Assembly: GCF_902506605.1 (NCBI RefSeq)
Contig: NZ_LR733979.1
Location: 2,030,008 to 2,094,007, forward strand
Source of the DNA: Sphingomonas sp. AX6
GTDB taxonomy: Bacteria > Pseudomonadota > Alphaproteobacteria > Sphingomonadales > Sphingomonadaceae
Direction of reading: 5' to 3'
DNA: 64,000 nucleotides
The translations under genes and the position numbers were made by a program. Position 1 is the first letter of the stretch, and each line of letters starts with the position of its first letter. The notes beneath the pieces were generated by a model. The model was not told the DNA's origin, ran no database searches, and worked only from the letters and a program-made list of their open reading frames with translations. Shown in pieces: positions 18,726 through 27,147 of the stretch.

Positions 18726-18761
18726 AAAAGGGGGCGGACCAGCCGGTCGGCCCCTTTTTTT
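18726..18761 (+). terminator. Rho-independent terminator after the M1 peptidase
   Basis: AAAAGGGGGC with GGACC pairs with GGTC and GGCCCCTTTTTTT around AGCC, giving a GC-rich stem followed by seven T residues. It lies 28 bases after the peptidase stop. Confidence 0.85.
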
Positions 18762-18820
18762 GTTAACCCAACCCTGCCAGCACCCTCCTCAAGCAAAGAG
18801 TTTGAGGACCAGGGGGTCGC

Positions 18821-19372
18821 ATGACAATTCAACGGTTTGCAGCGCGTTTCGCGCTGGTGGTGGCGTGTTGCCTGGCGTTTGCCGCTCCCGCCCAAGCCCG
18901 TTTCTGGCAGTGCGTTCCCTATGCCCGCGAAATCTCCGGCGTTCAGATTTTCGGCAATGCCCACACCTGGTGGGGTCAGGCCGCTGGCAAATACGAACGC
19001 GGATCGACCCCGAAACAGGGCGCCGTCCTCTCGCTCAAGTCCAGCCGCCGGATGCCGCTCGGCCATGTCGCGATGGTCTCCGAAGTCGTCAGCGACCGCG
19101 AAGTCCTGCTCACCCACGCCAACTGGTCGCGTCGCGGCGGCATCGAACGCGATGTCCGCGCGATCGACGTGTCGGAAGCCGGTGACTGGAGCCAGGTTCG
19201 CCTTTGGTGGGGTCCGCTAGGTGATCTCGGCACTTCGGCCAACGCCGCCAACGGCTTCATCTATGCTGGCGAAGCGCCCGCCGCGGTCGGTAGCGACAAC
19301 AACGCATTCGGTCCGGTCATCATCGCGGGCATGAACATCCCGCAAAGCTCGGTCCGGCTGCTGACGAACTGA
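18821..19372 (+). CDS. Secreted CHAP-domain protein (putative peptidoglycan amidase)
   Basis: The 183-residue protein has a signal peptide ending APAQA near residue 26. A CHAP domain follows at once: the nucleophile Cys lies in RFWQCVPYAREISG, the middle has GNAHTWWGQA and TPKQGAVLSL, and the His is in LGHVAMVSEV. The last ~60 residues are outside the domain. CHAP enzymes cut peptidoglycan peptides. Many sphingomonads carry one or more such small secreted copies. It stands alone, with an inverted repeat 18 bases after its stop. Confidence 0.88.
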   Translation: MTIQRFAARFALVVACCLAFAAPAQARFWQCVPYAREISGVQIFGNAHTWWGQAAGKYERGSTPKQGAVLSLKSSRRMPLGHVAMVSEVVSDREVLLTHANWSRRGGIERDVRAIDVSEAGDWSQVRLWWGPLGDLGTSANAANGFIYAGEAPAAVGSDNNAFGPVIIAGMNIPQSSVRLLTN

Positions 19373-19390
19373 TCGTTCCACAAACCACTC

Positions 19391-19498
19391 GTCACCCCGG
19401 CCAACGTGCCGGGGTCCACCGTGCGGCAAGCGATTTTCTGAAGTTTGTTGAGGTTAGCCCAAGCGGCTTAGTGGACCCCGGAACAAGTCCGGGGTGAC
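19391..19498. repeat. Palindromic repeat family C, copy 1
   Basis: GTCACCCCGG at the left end and CCGGGGTGAC at the right end are complementary, as are GGGGTCCACC... and GTGGACCCCGG inside. The middle ~45 bases are not paired. Other copies lie at 27914 and 56649, with a half copy at 25088. It sits between the convergent CHAP and msrB genes. Confidence 0.88.
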
Positions 19499-19522
19499 CA
19501 GTGGCGAGGGCGGCTCACGAAT

Positions 19523-20023
19523 CTATGCCCGCCCCGGCCTAAACACCATCGCCACCCCGTTCATGCAGTAACGCTTACCCGTAGGCTTCGGACCGTCGTC
19601 GAACACATGGCCCAGATGCCCCCCGCACCGCCGACAATGCACCTCGGTTCGCGGCAGGCCGATCTTGTAATCGGTCTTGGTCCCCACCGCATTGCTCATC
19701 GGCGCATAGAAGCTCGGCCAGCCGGTCTTGCTGTCATACTTGGTCCGCGATGAGAATAGCGGCAGGCCGCATCCCGCGCACGCGAACACGCCCGCACGCT
19801 TCTCGGCGTCCAGCGGGCTAGAATAGGGGCGCTCGGTCCCTTCCTTGCGAAGCACATTGAACGCGGCGGGCGACAATTTCTTGCGCCACTCCGCTTCGGT
19901 CATCCGTACTTCGAACCGCTGTGCCGCCTCGCTCTCGCTCGAACAGCCGATCGTCAGCGCGAATATTCCGCCTGCGGACAGGGTCATGAATTGGCGGCGG
20001 TCGGGGGTCATGTCGATCTCCAT
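19523..20023 (-). CDS. msrB: Peptide-methionine (R)-S-oxide reductase, exported
   Basis: The 166-residue product has two zinc CxxC pairs (CAGCGLPLF and CRRCGGHLGHVF) and the catalytic Cys in GKRYCMNGVAM near the C-terminus, so it is an MsrB. The N-terminus TPDRRQFMTLSAGGIFALTIGC looks like a Tat or lipoprotein export signal with a Cys near residue 27. That suggests repair of oxidised methionine outside the cytoplasm. ATG codons at 20023 and 20011 both have plausible ribosome sites (AAGGGC and GGAGA). Confidence 0.92.
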   Translation of the reverse strand: MEIDMTPDRRQFMTLSAGGIFALTIGCSSESEAAQRFEVRMTEAEWRKKLSPAAFNVLRKEGTERPYSSPLDAEKRAGVFACAGCGLPLFSSRTKYDSKTGWPSFYAPMSNAVGTKTDYKIGLPRTEVHCRRCGGHLGHVFDDGPKPTGKRYCMNGVAMVFRPGRA

Positions 20024-20131
20024 TGTCTTGCCCTTCTTATACGGTTTGGGTCACCCGATGGATGCATCGTTGCGACCGGAACCTTTGGGGTTCGTGACGA
20101 TTGGAGCGTTCGATACAAAGGATATTTTCCG

Positions 20132-20404
20132 ATGGCGTTCCAACAACTTGATCCACCTTTGCCCGTTCACGTGATCGACAAGGGCCCCGGCTACGCTTTC
20201 GCCGTAATCGATTACGGCCAGGAACATAATCTTATCTGGGTCACCGCGCTCGACGCGAACGGCGAAATCTGGTGTGCCCCAAATCCGCGGGTGCGGATGC
20301 AGGGCAACTGGACGATGGGGCGCGCGCGGCCCGCGGTCGACGCTGATGGAAAAAATTGTGCTGGCCCGGCGATCATGGCCGAGCCAGTGGTCAGTAACGG
20401 CTAA
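20132..20404 (+). CDS. Conserved small protein of unknown function
   Basis: From the ATG at 20132 (AAAGGA about 10 bases upstream) the product has 90 residues. The centre, VIDYGQEHNLIWVTALDANG then EIWCAPNPRVR and NWTMGR, has the look of a compact globular protein. I recall similar sequences in other alphaproteobacteria, without a function. There is no signal peptide. Its last 14 bases overlap the 3' end of the convergent P450 gene. Confidence 0.65.
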   Translation: MAFQQLDPPLPVHVIDKGPGYAFAVIDYGQEHNLIWVTALDANGEIWCAPNPRVRMQGNWTMGRARPAVDADGKNCAGPAIMAEPVVSNG

Positions 20405-21629
20405 GTTCCACCGGCATCTTCTTGTATCCATGGACGAAACACGCCGCGACGCGCTCGACTTCACCGGTCGGGTTTACCCGCAAACGGCGCTTGGCCATTT
20501 CCTCGAGCAGAATCCCGATCTGAAGTTCGGCTAGCCGCGCGCCGACGCAGCGGTGGATGCCGTGCCCGAACGCCAGATGCCGCCGCGCATTGGGGCGATC
20601 GACGCGGATGCTGTCCGCATCCTCGAACACGCTCTCGTCGCGATTGGCCGAGACGTACCAGAGCGCCAGCTTGTCGCCCGCCTTGATGCTATGCCCCTGC
20701 AACTCGGTATCCTGGAGCGCGGTGCGTCGCATGTGCGATAGCGGCGTCTGCCAACGGATGATTTCCTGCGTCGCATTCTGGATCAGCGACGGATCGGCCT
20801 CCAGCTTGGCGCGCTCGTCGGGGAACTGCGCCAGCCCCCAGGCATAGGCCGACATCGAATTGCGCGTCGTGTCGTTGCCGCCGACGATCAGCAGGATCAA
20901 ATTGCCCAGGAATTCCTGCTGATCCATGTGGCTCATCGCTTCCGAATGGATCATCATCGAAATCAGGTCGGGGGTCGGTTCCTTGTGGACCTTTTGATTC
21001 CACAAAGTCTGGAAATAGGTCGCGCATTCGAACAGGTGCATCAGCCGCTCCTGCTTCTTCACCGGATCGCGCGCGATTTCGATATCGCCCGCCCAGTCGG
21101 ACCAGAAGGTCAGCTTGCGCCGGTCCGCCCAAGGAAAATCGAACAGGATCGCCAGCATCTGGGTGGTCAATTCGACCGACACGGTGTCCACCCAGTCAAA
21201 GGTTTCGCCGACCGGCAGCGCGTCGAGAATCTCGGTCGTGCGGGTGCGGATATGTTCGGTCATCCGCACCATTTCGCTGGGGGTGAAAGCGGGGGCGACG
21301 GTGCGCCGCTGGCCGGTATGTTTGGGCCGGTCCATCGCGATGAACATCGGCATCCGCACATCGACGCCTTCCTGAAAATCCGCCAGCGTGATGCCGCCGC
21401 TTTCCGACGAATAGAGATCGGGGAGCGATTCGACCTCAACCAGTGGCTTATAGGTCGCGATCGACCAGTATGGCCCGAACGCGGAATGTTCGGTGCGGTG
21501 AATGCCGCCCTTGGCGCGGATTTCCGCGAACGGCGCCTGCCAAGTGTCGTCGCGATATAATTCCGCGCGGCTCACATCGAGCGGGTCGACCGCGGGTGCC
21601 ACTGCCGTATCGGTTGCGAGCGTCGCCAT
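20391..21629 (-). CDS. Cytochrome P450, CYP153-like
   Basis: This 412-residue soluble P450 has an I-helix GGNDTTRNS near residue 245, the K-helix region EIIRWQTPLSHMRRTA, and the heme loop FGHGIHRCVGARLAELQ with the axial Cys near residue 358. The stretches GETFDWVDTVSVELTTQMLA, PDLISMMIHSEA and EFLGNLILLIVGGNDTTRN match what I remember of CYP153 alkane/fatty-acid omega-hydroxylases. No ferredoxin or ferredoxin reductase gene is adjacent, although most CYP153 enzymes need both. It could hydroxylate medium-chain aliphatics or terpenes; the exact substrate is not evident. Confidence 0.9.
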   Translation of the reverse strand: MATLATDTAVAPAVDPLDVSRAELYRDDTWQAPFAEIRAKGGIHRTEHSAFGPYWSIATYKPLVEVESLPDLYSSESGGITLADFQEGVDVRMPMFIAMDRPKHTGQRRTVAPAFTPSEMVRMTEHIRTRTTEILDALPVGETFDWVDTVSVELTTQMLAILFDFPWADRRKLTFWSDWAGDIEIARDPVKKQERLMHLFECATYFQTLWNQKVHKEPTPDLISMMIHSEAMSHMDQQEFLGNLILLIVGGNDTTRNSMSAYAWGLAQFPDERAKLEADPSLIQNATQEIIRWQTPLSHMRRTALQDTELQGHSIKAGDKLALWYVSANRDESVFEDADSIRVDRPNARRHLAFGHGIHRCVGARLAELQIGILLEEMAKRRLRVNPTGEVERVAACFVHGYKKMPVELSRY

Positions 21630-21690
21630 TGGTGTCTCTCCCTAATTGGGGAGAGAATGCCCTAGCTGACAGAGGTGTCAATAAGTAATC

Positions 21691-21796
21691 CTCCCCGCAC
21701 GCGGGGAGGTGGCAGCACGAAGTGCTGACGGAGGGGGAAGGCGACGAAGCGCAACATTTGCCGCCCGCCCCCTCCACCGCTTCGCGGTCCCCCTCG
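21691..21796. repeat. Palindromic repeat family F (CTCCCCGCACGCGGGGAG type)
   Basis: It begins with the hairpin CTCCCCGCACGCGGGGAG, then GGTGGCAGCACGAAGTGCTG and GAGGGGG, and ends with a complementary CCCCCTC segment at 21778-21796. It lies between the divergent-upstream side of the P450 gene and the 3' end of the ABC permease gene. Confidence 0.8.
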
Positions 21797-21798
21797 AA

Positions 21799-23028
21799 TT
21801 ATCTGCCTACCAATGACGCCCAGCGGAACTTCGGCCCTGCCGATTGCAGCACGCCCCTGCGGAACAGCCGCGCGCCGATCGACACGGTGATCGCAACCCA
21901 CAGCAATTGCCACGCCAGCGCCGCGAAATGCGGCCACAGCGCGGGATCGTTCGCCGCCTTCGCTCCCATCGCAAAGGGTGACGAGAACGGAAATACCTCG
22001 GCAAAGGTCGCGAACCAGCTATCCGGGCTCCCCGCCGCTGCCGCCGACAGGCCGAACATCGCCACCTGGAACACGGTAATCGGCAGCGACAGCATCTGGA
22101 TCTCGCGCGGCGTCGAAGCCTGCGCCCCGATCCCCAGGAACACTGCGCCGAGCAGCATGTAGGCCATGGTGAAATAGGCCAGGAACAACAACGCGAACGG
22201 GAATAGCCCCACCGCCGGGCCGATTTCGGCAAAGGCACCTGCGAAGTCGGCGGGCATGACGGCGGTGAAATTGAGCGCGATCGCCCCCCAGAAGGCGAGG
22301 AACAGCAGTGCGACCCCGAACATCCCGATCAGCTTGCCCAGGAACACGCTTTCCAGCGGCACCGCGGCAGCGAGGATTTCGATGACCTTGTTCGATCGTT
22401 CCTCCGCCATCGTCCCCACCGCCTGTCCAGCCAGCAGCAACGTCAGGAAAAACAGCCCGAATACGGTGAAGAACGCCGCCTGGCCGCGCCCGCCGATCGA
22501 CGACCCCTGACGCTCGAACGGCTCCTTCGTCGCCTCGCTCATCGGCCCCGGCGATCCCGCCGCGCGGTCGCGCAGCACGTCGCTCGCCAGCGTCGCCATA
22601 TAGCCGGCGGTGCGGTCGCCGCGTGGACCATAAAGGATCGTGGGTGATTCGAGCGGCCCGTACATCACCGCCGACACGTCGATCTCGTCACCCTCGATCA
22701 AACTGCGGGCCTGCGCTTCGCCTTCGCCCGCGGGTGTATCGACTCGCAAGGGGGGCGGGGCGTCTAGTTCGCGAAACACCGTGCGGACGCGTTTGTCCGC
22801 CTCGATCAGGGCGCCTCGATCGGCATCGCTGGCGATTGCGACGATCCGCACCTGCTTGTCGCTCGAATCGGCCATGCTGGCGGCACCCATCCCGCCGATT
22901 GCGCCAAAGCCCAGCATGATGAGCGGCGCGAGCAGGAAGATCAGGAAGGTCGGGGTGAAGACGGTCGCCACGAAATCGCGACGCGCGACCGTCATCGTCT
23001 GGCGGACGGTGCGGCGGAAATTGCTCAT
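21799..23028 (-). CDS. ABC-2 type exporter permease (NatB-like)
   Basis: This 409-residue protein has one N-terminal helix (FTPTFLIFLLAPLIMLGFGA), a large extracytoplasmic region of about 170 residues, and five or six C-terminal helices with TMAEERSNKVIEILAAAVP, the coupling-helix signature of ABC-2 permeases of the NatB type. It should pair with the ATPase encoded just upstream, whose stop overlaps this start by four bases. Such pairs export sodium, drugs or peptides; the substrate is unknown. Confidence 0.85.
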   Translation of the reverse strand: MSNFRRTVRQTMTVARRDFVATVFTPTFLIFLLAPLIMLGFGAIGGMGAASMADSSDKQVRIVAIASDADRGALIEADKRVRTVFRELDAPPPLRVDTPAGEGEAQARSLIEGDEIDVSAVMYGPLESPTILYGPRGDRTAGYMATLASDVLRDRAAGSPGPMSEATKEPFERQGSSIGGRGQAAFFTVFGLFFLTLLLAGQAVGTMAEERSNKVIEILAAAVPLESVFLGKLIGMFGVALLFLAFWGAIALNFTAVMPADFAGAFAEIGPAVGLFPFALLFLAYFTMAYMLLGAVFLGIGAQASTPREIQMLSLPITVFQVAMFGLSAAAAGSPDSWFATFAEVFPFSSPFAMGAKAANDPALWPHFAALAWQLLWVAITVSIGARLFRRGVLQSAGPKFRWASLVGR

Positions 23029-23945
23029 GCCGCGTCCTCCCTCAAAGCCGCTTCGCCGACAATGCGGACAAACGCGTCGTGCAGGCCGGGTCGTTCGATC
23101 GACAGGCCCGAAATACCGTACCCAGCGTTGATGAGCTTCAACAACAGATCCTCGATCCCGCCTTCGGGCATGGTGAAGCGCCAGCCATCACCTTCGCGCC
23201 GCGCATCGGCGGGCAGCGTCGCGGCGATGCCGTCATTGGGAAAATGCGGCACATAATGCGCAGTATAGGGCAGGGTGGCGCGCGCATCGGCGACCGTTCC
23301 TTCGAAACGCCTTTTGCCCTTGGCGATGATCGCGAGGCGATCACACAGCCGCTCAGCATGGGCCATGACGTGCGTCGAAAACAGCACCGTCGCGCCGCGA
23401 TCGCGCTCCGCCAGGATCAGCCCTTCCAGCCGCTCCTGATTGACCGGGTCCAGCCCGGAAAAGGGCTCGTCCAGCACCAGGAATTTGGGCTGATGCACCA
23501 CCGAACCCAGCAACTGAACCAGCTGCGCCATCCCCTTGGACAATTTGCGGATTTTCTCGTCCGCCGCATGGCCCAGGCCAGCCGCCTCCAGCAATTCCAC
23601 TGCGCGTGCGCGCCCTGTCTTCCAGTCGAGCCCGCGTAGCGCGCCCATGAAGGCGATCGCTTCCTTGGCCTTCATGCTGGGGTACAGCCCGCGTTCTTCG
23701 GGTAGATAGCCGACCAGATCGCTGGCATCGCGCGGGGATTTGCGGCCCAGCAATTCCCGCGTTCCCTCATCGGGCTCGATAATGCCCAGCAACATGCGCA
23801 ATGTCGTGGTCTTGCCCGCGCCGTTGGGGCCGAGCACGCCATAGATCGAGCCCGTCGGCACCGCGATGTCCACGCCGTCGACCACGCGCTTTCCGCCGTA
23901 CAGCTTGACCAGCCCGGAGGCCGTCAGCGCATATTCCTGTGTCAA
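23025..23945 (-). CDS. ABC exporter ATPase (NatA-like)
   Basis: I start this gene at a TTG at 23945 (LTQEYALTASGLVKLYGGKR), preceded by GGGGG; it gives 306 residues. Walker A is GPNGAGKTT near residue 40, the signature region is LSKGMAQLVQ, and Walker B is FLVLDEPFSGLDP. The C-terminal ~90 residues are the extra domain seen in NatA-type ATPases. A longer frame reaches 24167 but would run through the divergent queG gene. It forms a two-gene operon with the permease. Confidence 0.88.
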   Translation of the reverse strand: MTQEYALTASGLVKLYGGKRVVDGVDIAVPTGSIYGVLGPNGAGKTTTLRMLLGIIEPDEGTRELLGRKSPRDASDLVGYLPEERGLYPSMKAKEAIAFMGALRGLDWKTGRARAVELLEAAGLGHAADEKIRKLSKGMAQLVQLLGSVVHQPKFLVLDEPFSGLDPVNQERLEGLILAERDRGATVLFSTHVMAHAERLCDRLAIIAKGKRRFEGTVADARATLPYTAHYVPHFPNDGIAATLPADARREGDGWRFTMPEGGIEDLLLKLINAGYGISGLSIERPGLHDAFVRIVGEAALREDAA

Positions 23946-23984
23946 ACGACCCCCGATGCAAAACGCGTTGATGCGTGGTAGCGG

Positions 23985-25055
23985 GTGGTGGTGCACGAAC
24001 ACAAGACACTCGAACAGCAAATCCGCGAAAAAGCCGCCGAACTCGGGTTCGCCGCAGTCGGCTTCGCGCGCGCCGACGCCGCACCTCGCGCGGGCGAGCG
24101 ATTGCGCGAGTGGCTGAACGAGGGCCGCCACGGCGACATGATCTGGATGGAGGAACGCGCGCACCACCGCGTTTCGCCCACGGGGCTATGGCCCGAGGTT
24201 CGATCGGTGATCGCGCTCGGCATGAGCTATGCCCCCGGCCACGATCCGTTGGCGCTGGAGGGGCAGGGGGACCGCGGTCGCATCTCGGTCTATGCGCAAG
24301 GCAGCGACTATCACGATGTCGTGAAAAAGGCGCTGAAGGCCCTTGGCCGCTGGTTGGCACAAGAGGCGGGCTGCGACCTCAAGGTGTTCGTCGACACCGC
24401 CCCCGTCATGGAAAAACCGCTGGCGGAGGCCGCTGGGCTGGGCTGGCAGGGCAAGCACACCAATTTGGTGAGCCGGACGCAAGGGAGCTGGCTGTTCCTG
24501 GGCGCGATCTACACCACGCTCGACCTGGTGCCCGACACGCCGGGCCGCGATCGTTGCGGTTCATGCGACGCCTGCCAGCGGGCGTGCCCGACCGACGCTT
24601 TCCCTGCGCCCTACACGCTCGATGCGCGGCGCTGCATCTCCTACCTGACGATCGAGCATAAAGGCCCGATCCCGCACGAATTTCGCGAGGGGCTGGGCAA
24701 CCGCATCTATGGCTGCGACGATTGCCTGGCGGTCTGCCCGTGGAACAAGTTTGCGGCCACCGCCGCCGCCCACAAGGCCTTCGCCCCCCGCGCCGAACTC
24801 ACCGCACCCGCACTCGCCGACCTGCTCGCGCTCGACGATGCGGGGTTTCGGCAAGTGTTCGCAGGCTCCCCGATCAAACGCATCGGCCGCGACCGAATGA
24901 TCCGAAACTGCCTGATCGCGGCGGGGAATAGCGGAGAGGCCGAGTTGGCCGACCCGGTACGCGCACTGCTCGACGACCCCGACCCGGTGGTCCGCGACGC
25001 GGCGGAATGGGCAATGGCGCGGCTGGAAACGTCGACCAGCATCGCACCAGCCTGA
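23985..25055 (+). CDS. queG: Epoxyqueuosine reductase
   Basis: The product has about 356 residues. Two ferredoxin-like cluster motifs are visible, [12 protein letters not shown] near residue 191 and [11 protein letters not shown] near 244. The cobalamin-binding N-terminal half includes [32 protein letters not shown] and a HEAT-like C-terminus. QueG completes queuosine synthesis in tRNA by reducing epoxyqueuosine. Three GTG codons in a row (23985, 23988, 23991) make the exact start uncertain. It is divergent from the NatA-like gene, 39 bases away. Confidence 0.94.
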   Translation: MVVHEHKTLEQQIREKAAELGFAAVGFARADAAPRAGERLREWLNEGRHGDMIWMEERAHHRVSPTGLWPEVRSVIALGMSYAPGHDPLALEGQGDRGRISVYAQGSDYHDVVKKALKALGRWLAQEAGCDLKVFVDTAPVMEKPLAEAAGLGWQGKHTNLVSRTQGSWLFLGAIYTTLDLVPDTPGRDRCGSCDACQRACPTDAFPAPYTLDARRCISYLTIEHKGPIPHEFREGLGNRIYGCDDCLAVCPWNKFAATAAAHKAFAPRAELTAPALADLLALDDAGFRQVFAGSPIKRIGRDRMIRNCLIAAGNSGEAELADPVRALLDDPDPVVRDAAEWAMARLETSTSIAPA

Positions 25056-25087
25056 CGATTTCGGGCAACCGCACCACACCCACCACT

Positions 25088-25118
25088 GTCACCCCGGCTG
25101 CAATGGGGGGTCCACCAA
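25088..25118. repeat. Half copy of palindromic repeat family C
   Basis: GTCACCCCGGCTGCAATGGG then GGTCCACCAAG matches the left arm of family C, but I find no matching right arm nearby. It marks the left edge of the lower-GC patch. The rest of 25056-25236 shows nothing recognisable. Confidence 0.65.
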
Positions 25119-25236
25119 GCCGCTCGCGCTGTCTTCGGTTGTGACCTAAGCATTGCCACCGCGCAGAGCTTACGACGGCTAACGACCCCATAGCCGCCGT
25201 TGCGAAGGCACGGTCCGATGGTTAAGCCAGAAGGCG

Positions 25237-25914
25237 ATGACCGAAGATGCGGCTAATGACTTCGCGGCTTATGGTGCGCAGCTTTTTAAAGGCGAGTTGA
25301 AGTCATGCCTCGACACCTTGGAGGCGGCATTGTCCACGCTCCGGCAAAGCGAGGCTGGCTTGCGGCTGCACGGCATCGAAGCGCTCCGACCATTGCTAGT
25401 GCATGATGGCTGTGTCGGTGCCGTTGCCGCTTCGGTCCTCGGTGCGTTCGCCAAACCTGTCAGGGCGATCCTGTTCAACAAGTCGGAGGAAACGAACTGG
25501 TCCCTCGCTTGGCATCAAGACCGGACAATCTGCGTAAAGGACAGGCGCGAGATCCCTGGTTTTGGTCCCTGGACCATCAAGAGCGGCTTGAACCATGTTG
25601 CTCCACCATTCGACTTGTTGACGCGGATGGTCACCTTGCGTGCGCACCTTGATGACGTTCCAGCCACCAATGCACCGCTCCTTATCGCGCCCGGCTCCCA
25701 TTTGTATGGGCGGGTCGCGGTCAACGATACCGACAAGATCATCGCGCTTTGTGGCACTGCGGTGTGTGTTGCCGAGGCTGGAGACATCTGGCTCTATGCG
25801 ACGCCGATCCTTCATGCATCAGAGAAAGCAGCTATCCCGGCGAGCAGGCGAGTGCTCCAGGTCGATTATGCGGCAGAAGAACTTCCGGGCGGTCTGGAAT
25901 GGCTCGGCGTGTAG
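25237..25914 (+). CDS. Phytanoyl-CoA dioxygenase (PhyH) family-like protein
   Basis: The 225-residue protein contains WHQDRTI near residue 92, which supplies the His and Asp of the HxD iron site. A distal His lies in TPILHASEKAA, followed by RRVLQVDYA with the 2-oxoglutarate-binding Arg. PLLIAPGSHLYG fits the same double-stranded beta-helix fold. It is probably a non-heme iron oxygenase of unknown substrate. Codon use is more AT-rich than in its neighbours. It heads a run of three same-strand genes, each followed by a CCACCCA motif. Confidence 0.72.
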   Translation: MTEDAANDFAAYGAQLFKGELKSCLDTLEAALSTLRQSEAGLRLHGIEALRPLLVHDGCVGAVAASVLGAFAKPVRAILFNKSEETNWSLAWHQDRTICVKDRREIPGFGPWTIKSGLNHVAPPFDLLTRMVTLRAHLDDVPATNAPLLIAPGSHLYGRVAVNDTDKIIALCGTAVCVAEAGDIWLYATPILHASEKAAIPASRRVLQVDYAAEELPGGLEWLGV

Positions 25915-25924
25915 TGGCAGAAAT

Positions 25925-25943
25925 CCACCCAGTTTGAGGCGTG
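25925..25943 (+). repeat. CCACCCA post-gene motif, copy 1
   Basis: CCACCCAGTTTGAGGCGTG lies 10 bases after the PhyH-like stop and matches the motif at 26256 in 17 of 19 bases. A weaker third copy starts at 26603. Confidence 0.6.
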
Positions 25944-26030
25944 GGACAGACCGTGCCGCATCCCCATTTTCTGTCTTTCGATGATTGACCGATTGGCGAC
26001 ATTAAGGTTCGCGCGAGGTAATAGTACGAT

Positions 26031-26255
26031 ATGCGGATCATGTGGATTGCAGCAGCTTTAATCTCGCTCGTTGGAACCGTAATTGTCTGGGGATTTGTTG
26101 CTGGCTGGGCGGGCAGGATTGTCGCCTATCCTGACCTTGAGCTGCTTAGATCGGGCGAGTGGCTGAGTTGGATAGTTGGCGCTCTGCTCATGTACGGCCC
26201 GCTCTTCTTCACAGGCTGGATGCTAATGAAGGCGTTTCGGGATGACGACAGCTAA
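26031..26255 (+). CDS. Small membrane protein of unknown function
   Basis: The 74-residue product has two hydrophobic helices: MWIAAALISLVGTVIVWGFV and WIVGALLMYGPLFFTGWMLM. The tail KAFRDDDS is charged. I do not recognise it. It has noticeably lower GC than the window and is preceded by GAGGTAATAG, a usable ribosome site. It lies between two similar short genes in the same direction, and a CCACCCA motif follows its stop immediately. Confidence 0.55.
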   Translation: MRIMWIAAALISLVGTVIVWGFVAGWAGRIVAYPDLELLRSGEWLSWIVGALLMYGPLFFTGWMLMKAFRDDDS

Positions 26256-26274
26256 CCACCCAATTTCAGGCGTG
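26256..26274 (+). repeat. CCACCCA post-gene motif, copy 2
   Basis: CCACCCAATTTCAGGCGTG abuts the TAA of the 74-residue gene directly. It is nearly the same as the motif after the PhyH-like gene. Confidence 0.6.
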
Positions 26275-26359
26275 AGCGGTTTCTGACCGCAATCCCGCTA
26301 GCTGCCGGACGATGATCGACACCGTTGCGGACCCTCGCTGGTGATGCCAAACCGCGTCG

Positions 26360-26602
26360 ATGCCTGAAGGACGCTTCTCAACTTGGTTTAGAAACGAGTT
26401 CAGTTGGACCTTTTGGTCCATTATCGCTGTCGTCGGCGCCGTGTGGCTAGCGACACTGTTAGATTTCGTGTTTGGACTGGGGTGGGGCTGGGACATTCGA
26501 GGCCTCGTAGCAGCGCCGTTGATACTGCTGATCGCAGTGATCATTCGCTTCTGGCATGTAGCGATCAACAAACTCATGAAGTGCCTGTCCAACGGCAAAT
26601 AA
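26360..26602 (+). CDS. Small membrane protein of unknown function
   Basis: The 80-residue product has two helices, FWSIIAVVGAVWLATLLDFV and VAAPLILLIAVIIRFWHVAI, and a basic tail NKLMKCLSNGK. It is unlike anything I know. The base composition is low for this chromosome. A third, weaker CCACCCAA motif starts right after its stop at 26603. The 26603-26769 spacer otherwise contains only the tandem TGTAAAC words near 26723 and 26733. Confidence 0.5.
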   Translation: MPEGRFSTWFRNEFSWTFWSIIAVVGAVWLATLLDFVFGLGWGWDIRGLVAAPLILLIAVIIRFWHVAINKLMKCLSNGK

Positions 26603-26769
26603 CCACCCAAGACCAGACATCCGGCTGGAAATGTAGGATTTGCTTTGCTCTACCCTGAGCGATGACACGCCCAATTCCACACGCGAACCCTCAAAACACG
26701 GCCCCGCGCAAAAGGTACGATCGTGTAAACCTTGTAAACTTGTTCAGGTTCGCTGAGCCCCAAACGCGC

Positions 26770-27147
26770 CTATCTCCCACCCTCTCGCCGGGTCAGTGCT
26801 GCCACGCAACTGGCGCGGTCGATGGGGCGGCCATCGGGCTGGCGGGCATCGACATGGGTGACCACCGCCGACCCGCGCGGGTTGTTCGCGGGCGGATAGA
26901 GATAGGCGTCGAGCACGCAGATGCCGCTGCCGAATTGCAGCTTGCGCCCCGTTCCCTCGATCAAATCGGCGTCGGGCTTGCCGAGCAGGCGCGTGACCGC
27001 GGCGGCATCCTCGCCCAGCACGCGTTCCAATCCGGCGGTGCCATAGGATACGGGGGCAGGGATCGCGACGCCGGGCGTCGAGATCGGTGCCGCGACGCAT
27101 GCCGTGAGCGCCAGCGCGCCCAGTCCCACTGCCAGCCACTGCCTCAT
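26770..27147 (-). CDS. Small putative lipoprotein, BamE/SmpA-like fold
   Basis: This 125-residue protein has a signal MRQWLAVGLGALALTAC with the lipid Cys near residue 17. The mature domain, VTRLLGKPDADLIEGTGRKL then CVLDAYLYPP, has the spacing of small BamE/SmpA-like lipoproteins (a GKPD turn and a beta-sheet ending in YLYP). Two Cys residues could pair. It overlaps the start of the gene's upstream partner, the EI24-like protein, by four bases, so the two are co-transcribed. No function is known. Confidence 0.68.
   Translation of the reverse strand: MRQWLAVGLGALALTACVAAPISTPGVAIPAPVSYGTAGLERVLGEDAAAVTRLLGKPDADLIEGTGRKLQFGSGICVLDAYLYPPANNPRGSAVVTHVDARQPDGRPIDRASCVAALTRREGGR

Noticed and set aside
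25925..26620. Integron attC sites after the low-GC genes
   Set aside because: The CCACCCA motifs lack the inverse-core/core arrangement and imperfect palindrome of attC, and there is no integrase in the window.
26721..26745. Operator built of two TGTAAAC words
   Set aside because: Two close 7-base words in an otherwise empty spacer are not enough to call a binding site.
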